Source of the DNA: UBA8514 sp050251415 | GTDB taxonomy: Bacteria > Bacillota > Clostridia > Lachnospirales > Anaerotignaceae | Assembly (NCBI GenBank): GCA_050251415.1 | Contig: JBFWMT010000025.1 | Location: forward strand, 1-35,882 | Length of the DNA: 35,882 bases | Direction of reading: 5' to 3' | Part shown: piece after piece, positions 31,583 through 35,882 of the stretch | How positions within the stretch are numbered: the first letter of the stretch is position 1 | Layout: the number at the start of each line of letters is the position of its first letter | Notes under the pieces: generated by a model | Databases searched by the model: none | Told to the model about the DNA's origin: nothing | Seen by the model: the letters and a program-made list of their open reading frames with translations, nothing else | Program-made: the position numbers and the translations under genes

Positions 31583-32067
31583 TATTCTTCACCCTCCTTT
31601 GGCAGCCTGCCTGTGGCTTTCAAATAGGTATATAGTGTATTTTGAATAATCATAACCGCACTGCCTACGACTGCCGCAGTATCTATTACCCAATAGGGCA
31701 ACCGAAGGTACGGCGTAAGCTTTGCAGCCGCATTAATACTAAGCCCGTAGGATGCCCACAAAAAATATACCAGAATTAAAGTTGAAACTATAAATATAAA
31801 TAAGTCCAAAATTTTTCTTGCTTTTGCAGGAAGTCTTTCTGCTATGATGTCAATTCCAACATGACTTCCTGTTCTAAATGCAACACTTGCACCAAAGAAA
31901 ATTGTCCACACGAACAAAAGAAGCTGTACTTCTTCAATCCAAGGGAAAGGCTGTCCCATAACTTTTCGCATGAATACACCAGCAAGAGTAATTATTATTA
32001 AAATAACAGTCGTTAAACCAGCTATAAATAAATCAAGATTTAATACAGTTTTTTTCAATATTTCCAC
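31582..32067 (-). CDS. dctQ: TRAP transporter small permease (DctQ type)
   Basis: This 161-aa membrane protein has four segments and the DctQ signature FPWIEEVQLLLFVWTIFFGAS (core WIEEVQLLLFVWTIF), plus HVGIDIIAERLP. It pairs with DctM. The start is GTG 32067, 6 nt after AGGAGGAAG. It lies 134 bp behind dctP with a stem-loop between, and overlaps dctM by one base. Confidence 0.92.
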   Translation of the reverse strand: MEILKKTVLNLDLFIAGLTTVILIIITLAGVFMRKVMGQPFPWIEEVQLLLFVWTIFFGASVAFRTGSHVGIDIIAERLPAKARKILDLFIFIVSTLILVYFLWASYGLSINAAAKLTPYLRLPYWVIDTAAVVGSAVMIIQNTLYTYLKATGRLPKEGEE

Positions 32068-32115
32068 TTTCTTCCTCCTAAGAATTAGCCATTATATAAG
32101 ACTAATTGGCATCAA

Positions 32116-32179
32116 AAAATGCCACCCCTTGGCGCACAACCCTATTATTCACTTTTAATGACCATAGGAATGGCATTTT
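32116..32179 (-). repeat. Intercistronic inverted repeat between dctP and dctQ
   Basis: AAAATGCCA (32116-32124) and TGGCATTTT (32171-32179) are exact inverses about 46 nt apart. Leftward the second arm runs into TTTTTTGATG, giving a terminator-like end. It could terminate part of the transcripts or protect the dctP message, keeping the binding protein in excess over the permease. Confidence 0.5.
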
Positions 32180-32201
32180 CAGCCTTTTGCCAAATTTACT
32201 T

Positions 32202-33272
32202 TTATTTATTTATTATTTCTAATATAGAATCATACAACCCAGGTGTCCATGTTCCATTGTCTTCATATTCTTTGTAAAGAGGTTTCACTAATTCTCTAAA
32301 CGCCTCAACATTGTCAAGCTCAATTACATTACAACCCTCTGCCTTAAACTTATCTAACATTTCTGCAGTAAGTTCTTCATAGCACTCATTATTGTATAGT
32401 GCAGCCTCATCCCCTGCTTCCATAATAATTGTTTGCTGTTCCGGGGTTAATTTATTAAATACGTCATTGCTCATTACAAAGCAGCTAAATGTTTTTTGGT
32501 GCCCTGTAAGAGTTAAGTCTTTACATACCTCTTGGAATTTATTTGCATAAAGCACCGTTAAAGGATTTTCAACACCATCACAAACCCCTTGTTGCAAAGA
32601 TGTATATACCTCTGAAAGTGCCATTGGTGTTGCAGCTGCCCCAAGCATATTAAACATTTTTACAGATATATCGTTATTGGGAACTCTTATCTTAAGCCCT
32701 TTTAAATCCTCTGGGTTTTCAACCGGTGTTTTCGTCAAAAGGTGTCTGTCCCCGTAAATCCAGTTGTTTGAAACAATTTTAAGGCCGGAATCAGTCAACT
32801 TTTCGCTTTGTTCTGCCCACCAGTCACTTGCTGTAAGCTTAAACATTTGATCATAGCTATCCATTAAATAGGGTCCCATAACCACGCCGAAATCCGGCAC
32901 AAAATCCATTAAATACGAGCCGTCACAAATTGTAATTATATTTTCTCCCAACATCATCTGCTCCAGTAGGTCGCTCTTCTTCCCCAACTGTGAGCTTGGA
33001 AAAATCTGAATTTCAACTTCTCCATTGGTTTTTTCCGCAACCAAATCAGCCCATTTATGAGCGCCTTTATCTATGGGCTCATCTGTGTTATTTTCATATG
33101 TAAGCTTTAGTATAATCTTTTCCTTAGGTGCAGCCTCAGCTTTTTGTGCCTCAGTATTCGCTGGAACGGAAGCACTTTGGCTAGATGAAGTCCCGCTTGA
33201 ACATCCCACCATCCCCAACATCATAACGCCCCCTAGTACACAAGCCATAATCCATTTAAAATTCTTTTTCAT
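32202..33272 (-). CDS. dctP: TRAP transporter solute-binding protein (DctP type)
   Basis: This 356-aa lipoprotein has a signal peptide with lipobox GMVGC, a short Ser/Ala linker and the DctP fold. ILKLTYENNTDEPIDKGAHK starts the domain, the carboxylate-binding arginine segment LKGLKIRVPN follows, and later QQGVCDGVENPL. Most DctP proteins bind mono- or dicarboxylates through that arginine, so an organic acid ligand is likely. AGGAGG precedes ATG 33272. It is the first gene of the TRAP operon. Confidence 0.94.
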   Translation of the reverse strand: MKKNFKWIMACVLGGVMMLGMVGCSSGTSSSQSASVPANTEAQKAEAAPKEKIILKLTYENNTDEPIDKGAHKWADLVAEKTNGEVEIQIFPSSQLGKKSDLLEQMMLGENIITICDGSYLMDFVPDFGVVMGPYLMDSYDQMFKLTASDWWAEQSEKLTDSGLKIVSNNWIYGDRHLLTKTPVENPEDLKGLKIRVPNNDISVKMFNMLGAAATPMALSEVYTSLQQGVCDGVENPLTVLYANKFQEVCKDLTLTGHQKTFSCFVMSNDVFNKLTPEQQTIIMEAGDEAALYNNECYEELTAEMLDKFKAEGCNVIELDNVEAFRELVKPLYKEYEDNGTWTPGLYDSILEIINK

Positions 33273-33339
33273 TTTAAATCCTCCTTGATATACACTTTTT
33301 AGTTACAAAGCTGTAAGGTATCCCTTTCCTTACAGATGT

Positions 33340-33368
33340 ATTCTATATCAATTTGATACATTTTTCAA
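33340..33368 (-). promoter_or_regulatory. Probable sigma-70-type promoter of the TRAP operon with palindromic spacer
   Basis: On the minus strand TTGAAA (33368-33363), a 17-nt spacer and TAGAAT (33345-33340) form a good promoter about 70 nt before the dctP start. The spacer contains the perfect palindrome TATCAATTTGATA (33346-33358), a likely operator. No sigma-54 promoter is seen here. Confidence 0.6.
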
Positions 33369-33375
33369 TTATTTT

Positions 33376-33420
33376 GTTTCAAAAAAATCTATCAAATTTA
33401 TATTTGTTTCACTTTGAAAC
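33376..33420 (-). promoter_or_regulatory. GTTTCA/TGAAAC inverted repeats upstream of the TRAP promoter
   Basis: GTTTCACTTTGAAAC (33406-33420) is a 6-bp inverted repeat with a 3-nt spacer, and another GTTTCAAA lies at 33376-33383. The sites are just upstream of the -35 box, a usual place for an activator. The neighbouring PrpR-N/HTH protein is the nearest candidate to bind them. Confidence 0.5.
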
Positions 33421-33566
33421 CCGAATGTATATTATGTTTACATTTCACTCTATACAACGCAAAATATCTGTAATACTAGCCAAAATTTCATTTTAATCAG
33501 TAAAATCCACTGGTTTTTTTCAAAACCCATTTCAGTCTACTATTTATTATTTGTATTTACTAACAA

Positions 33567-33594
33567 AAAAGCCGCAGTTTTGTTTTAAACTGCG
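33567..33594 (-). terminator. Terminator of the PrpR-N/HTH regulator gene
   Basis: CGCAGTTT (33573-33580) and AAACTGCG (33587-33594) form an 8-bp stem with a 6-nt loop. Read leftward it ends GCTTTTTTG. It lies 14 nt after the regulator stop codon. Confidence 0.8.
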
Positions 33595-33607
33595 ACCTCG
33601 AATTAGT

Positions 33608-34372
33608 TTATTCAATTTTAAGTTTTCTCCAAATTGTTGAACGGCTTATTCCTAAAATCTTTGTAGCGTTAGATAAATTTCCATTTTCATGTTCAAGGAC
33701 ATTTTTGATGATTTCAATTTCAAACTCCTCCAAGGTCTTGCTTCCATCATAAATTATTTGAAGTTGATTGACGTGCATAGAATTTACTGTAGCACTATTT
33801 TTTCTTTTGATATACCCGTTTATTTTTAGTGCCATGGAAATGGCCTTTCTGGCACTTTCCAAGCCAGACTTCATTAATATGCCCTTCATCCCCAAAATCT
33901 TTGCAAACTCCATGGTAACCGCATCTCCGATGATTACTTCGAAACCTTGCTGTTTCATTTCCTGCAGCAAAGGTGAAATTTCCTTTGGATTCATAATTGT
34001 AAATATATCCAACTTTGCGTTGGAGAGTATCTTTACCGCATGAGCAGTTTCTGTTACGTTTGCATACCCTATAATTGCAGTTTTTACCGAATTCCTCCCT
34101 ACCTGCTCTATAAGGCTTATATAATCGTAACTGCTAACAGGAATATTGATTACAGGAATTGATAGATGCTCCTCTATCATCTCGGCAGTGCCGCCTCTGG
34201 ATATTATAACATCATATCCTGCTCTTTCGGCCTCAACAGCAAACTTTAACCCTGCCTCCATTGTTCCAACAACTACCTGAATATTCAAATTATCAAAAGC
34301 TTTGGATGCTTGAAGTATATCATCTCTCAATTCCTCATAGGGAACAACTGCTAAAATTTTGACTTTATCCAT
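33608..34372 (-). CDS. Short regulator: PrpR-N sensor fused directly to a Fis-type HTH
   Basis: This 254-aa protein has a PrpR-N-type sensor domain (about 1-185: VVPYEEL, VIISRGGTAEM, IPVINIPVSSYDYI) and a C-terminal Fis-type helix-turn-helix (NLSNATKILGISRSTIWRKL). Its sensor shares PYEEL and ISRGG motifs with the full-length activator at 27197-29095. The PAS and AAA+ domains are absent, so it cannot itself open a sigma-54 promoter. The frame is intact, with good flanking signals, so this looks like a genuine short form. It lies directly upstream of the TRAP operon and probably regulates it through an ordinary promoter, or antagonises the full-length paralogue. Confidence 0.9.
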   Translation of the reverse strand: MDKVKILAVVPYEELRDDILQASKAFDNLNIQVVVGTMEAGLKFAVEAERAGYDVIISRGGTAEMIEEHLSIPVINIPVSSYDYISLIEQVGRNSVKTAIIGYANVTETAHAVKILSNAKLDIFTIMNPKEISPLLQEMKQQGFEVIIGDAVTMEFAKILGMKGILMKSGLESARKAISMALKINGYIKRKNSATVNSMHVNQLQIIYDGSKTLEEFEIEIIKNVLEHENGNLSNATKILGISRSTIWRKLKIE

Positions 34373-34402
34373 TTATACTTCTCCCCATTTCATTTTAAAA
34401 TA

Positions 34403-34431
34403 ATTATAATCCGTCCTCCTTCATATTGCAA
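34403..34431 (-). promoter_or_regulatory. Promoter of the PrpR-N/HTH regulator gene
   Basis: On the minus strand TTGCAA (34431-34426), a 17-nt spacer and TATAAT (34408-34403) form a near-consensus promoter about 35 nt before the start at 34372. Confidence 0.7.
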
Positions 34432-34442
34432 CACGTTTTAAA

Positions 34443-34489
34443 CAAAAAACACTTTAGTCCACGCTGCAAAACGTGAATTAAAGTGTTTT
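34443..34489 (-). terminator. Terminator of the amidohydrolase gene
   Basis: AAAACACTTTA (34446-34456) pairs exactly with 34479-34489, with an inner CACG/CGTG extension. Leftward the stem ends in TTTTTTG. It lies about 135 nt after the amidohydrolase stop. Rightward it also has a T-rich end and may act in both directions. Confidence 0.65.
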
Positions 34490-34622
34490 CAATATTTTTA
34501 TGGTTGTTATCATCTTATAATTAATGATTTTTACATTCCAGATAGATTATTTTCCTCATCCTAAAGCATAAATTCAACGGACTTATTATAATTTTATTAT
34601 GCTTACTCCTTGAAAAACAGCC

Positions 34623-35780
34623 TTAAAAAAATATCTGCCTATATGCCACCCTACCCTCTTTCATTGTAAGCAACGGCAAAAACATTTTGTTCGCTTTGCA
34701 TTTTCCTCCAAACATATCTTCAAGGATTCTGCTGTCATCAGTGATGTCAAATACTGCTATGTCCGCTGGTTTTCCAGTTTTAAGCGTTCCAGCTTTATGA
34801 AGTATACCAAGTGCACTTGCAGGATTATACGTAACCGCCTTTAAAATCTCCTCGGTTTTCATTCCAGCCGCACTAAGCACACCCATTGCATGTATAAGTG
34901 AAAAACCAGGTCGAATGTATTCGCTTACACGCACTAGATCACTGCTGATAATATCGGGGAAAAAACCATCTGCAAACCCGTTTTTAAGATTTTGGAAAGA
35001 CCAGTGAACCCGCCCATTACAGCTGTCAATAATAACCCCTCTTTCCTGTGCCTTTTTAACGCATTCTAGCACTTTGGAATTCTTATCAAATAGGGTTTCA
35101 CCGTGTGTCTGAAAAGCGTGTGCTAAAACATCCCCTTTTCTTAAAGCGCTTACAATCTCTGCAACCGTCACATTTTCAGGCAAGTCCCCATAATGAACCA
35201 CTACAGGTGCATGGAAGCCGCCCTTTTTTAGCTTTTCAGAAATCTCTATGGCTTTATATAAGGGTTCCATACCATAATTTCCTAATGTTCCAGCACACAT
35301 TCTTACCTTAATTCCACGTACAACCTGACTGTGTTTTCTAAAAACCTCTGCTATTAAGTCTTCTCTGAAGTCTTCAGGGTCATGGTCCTCCTCGTGCTTG
35401 CAAAGACTTTTGTTGCCAAAGGTAGACACATTGATGTAGGAATAAACACTGGTTTCATATCTGATAATATTTGAAATATAAAATTGTTCAAATCCACCAG
35501 CGCCCTCTGTTCCGCCATCGCAGGCCGTGGTAATGCCACAGGGTATCATAGTCGTATCCGCATTTGCGCCTATGATTGTACCATACAAATTAAGGTGGGC
35601 GTGCTCATCAATAAGGCCTGGTAAAACAATCTTGCCCTGGGTGTCAATAATCTGTAAGGCTGTATCATTTTCACAGCCTTCACAAATCAAGCCCCCTTTA
35701 ACATATAAATCCCTTTTTTCAAAAACAGCTTCTTGGGAATTGAAAACAGAGCCATTTTTAATAATAAAATCAAATTTCAT
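34623..35780 (-). CDS. Amidohydrolase / deacetylase-type metallohydrolase (dihydroorotase-like)
   Basis: This 385-aa member of the amidohydrolase superfamily has the metal ligands H60-A-H62 (DEHAHL), a candidate carboxylated lysine (VRGIKVRMC), histidines in VVHYGD and LAHAFQTHG, and a late acidic residue. The C-terminal strand set (LKTGKPADIAVFD) is the usual urease-like beta domain. Related deacetylase-type enzymes hydrolyse acylated hydroxy acids or N-acyl compounds; the substrate here is unknown. ATG 35780 is preferred to GTG 35789 because AGGCGG lies 8 nt before it. It follows the truncated membrane-protein gene after 15 nt and is probably co-transcribed with it. Confidence 0.87.
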   Translation of the reverse strand: MKFDFIIKNGSVFNSQEAVFEKRDLYVKGGLICEGCENDTALQIIDTQGKIVLPGLIDEHAHLNLYGTIIGANADTTMIPCGITTACDGGTEGAGGFEQFYISNIIRYETSVYSYINVSTFGNKSLCKHEEDHDPEDFREDLIAEVFRKHSQVVRGIKVRMCAGTLGNYGMEPLYKAIEISEKLKKGGFHAPVVVHYGDLPENVTVAEIVSALRKGDVLAHAFQTHGETLFDKNSKVLECVKKAQERGVIIDSCNGRVHWSFQNLKNGFADGFFPDIISSDLVRVSEYIRPGFSLIHAMGVLSAAGMKTEEILKAVTYNPASALGILHKAGTLKTGKPADIAVFDITDDSRILEDMFGGKCKANKMFLPLLTMKEGRVAYRQIFF

Positions 35781-35795
35781 ATTCACCACCGCCTA

Positions 35796-35882
35796 TTATT
35801 TCATTAAAGAGGTTAATCCCGTGGCAAGCACAGGGAAGAAAGAAACAAGGAACACTGTGCCGAAAAGTATGAACAAAAACGG
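35796..35882 (-). CDS. C-terminus of a membrane protein, probably a permease (5' part outside window)
   Basis: Only the last 28 residues are visible. They are hydrophobic (FLVSFFPVLATGLTSLM) and end in lysine, which looks like the final membrane segment of a transporter. The context of a hydrolase gene 15 nt downstream suggests a further organic-acid permease, perhaps of TRAP type. The family cannot be decided from this fragment. Confidence 0.5.
   Translation of the reverse strand, partial: PFLFILFGTVFLVSFFPVLATGLTSLMK

Larger units (their letters stand above)
33273..33607. other. Control region of the TRAP operon
   Basis: This 335-bp gap has no gene. From the operon outward it holds an 8-bp inverted repeat in the leader (CTGTAAGG 33311-33318 / CCTTACAG 33328-33335), a promoter with an internal palindrome (33340-33368), GTTTCA/TGAAAC repeats (33376-33420), and the terminator of the regulator gene (33567-33594). 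Confidence 0.65.

Noticed and set aside
33311..33335. GG/GC elements 10 nt apart upstream of dctP, like a sigma-54 promoter
   Set aside because: Only the GG and GC match; the TGGCAC and TTG parts are absent. The bases belong to an 8-bp inverted repeat in the leader, and a good TTGAAA-17-TAGAAT promoter lies just upstream.

Overview
The window is AT-rich DNA with strong AGGAGG-type ribosome binding sites, rho-independent terminators and Gram-positive style lipoproteins. Its gene families are typical of anaerobic Firmicutes (class Clostridia); I cannot name a genus. It falls into three blocks.

Block 1 (about 1-11,100) is accessory, mobile-element-like DNA. It holds a truncated zinc-ribbon membrane protein, a small serine resolvase with a res-like inverted repeat over its promoter, and a leftward operon of two tiny hydrophobic peptides, a DUF960-like protein, a zinc-ribbon amidoligase and a class II glutamine amidotransferase. 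The glutaminase and one peptide gene are each out of frame by one A. Next come a 58-aa excisionase-like protein, an MntA/HepT toxin-antitoxin pair, and an integration/replication module: a tyrosine integrase with a HicB-like C-terminal extension, an excisionase-like protein and a replication initiator-like protein. A very AT-rich orphan gene for a 597-aa protein closes the block.

Block 2 (about 11,200-17,400) is one rightward cluster behind a strong promoter overlapped by an inverted repeat. It encodes a PadR-family regulator, a split UPF0718-type permease, a SAM methyltransferase, an FmdE-domain protein with a zinc ribbon, and a complete FecB/FecCD/FecE-type ABC importer. It looks like an uptake and handling system for a metal or metal chelate of unknown identity.

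Block 3 (about 17,500-35,882) is a catabolic region transcribed entirely leftward. Two operons each have a well-formed sigma-54 (-24/-12) promoter and upstream inverted repeats built on TTGCA. They are (a) 2-hydroxyacid dehydrogenase, tripartite TctB/TctA/TctC transporter and an auxin-efflux-type carrier, and (b) iron-dependent alcohol dehydrogenase and a DapA-family aldolase. A PrpR-N/PAS/AAA+/Fis activator is encoded just upstream of (a) and is the obvious candidate regulator of both. Together these genes could import a 2-hydroxycarboxylate, oxidise it, cleave the 2-oxo acid to pyruvate plus an aldehyde, and reduce the aldehyde to recycle NADH. Next to them are a TRAP transporter operon with a phosphotriesterase-family hydrolase, a dihydroorotase-like amidohydrolase, an M20 peptidase, and a second PrpR-N protein that lacks the AAA+ domain. 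No rRNA, tRNA or CRISPR array was seen. The window ends inside genes at both sides.
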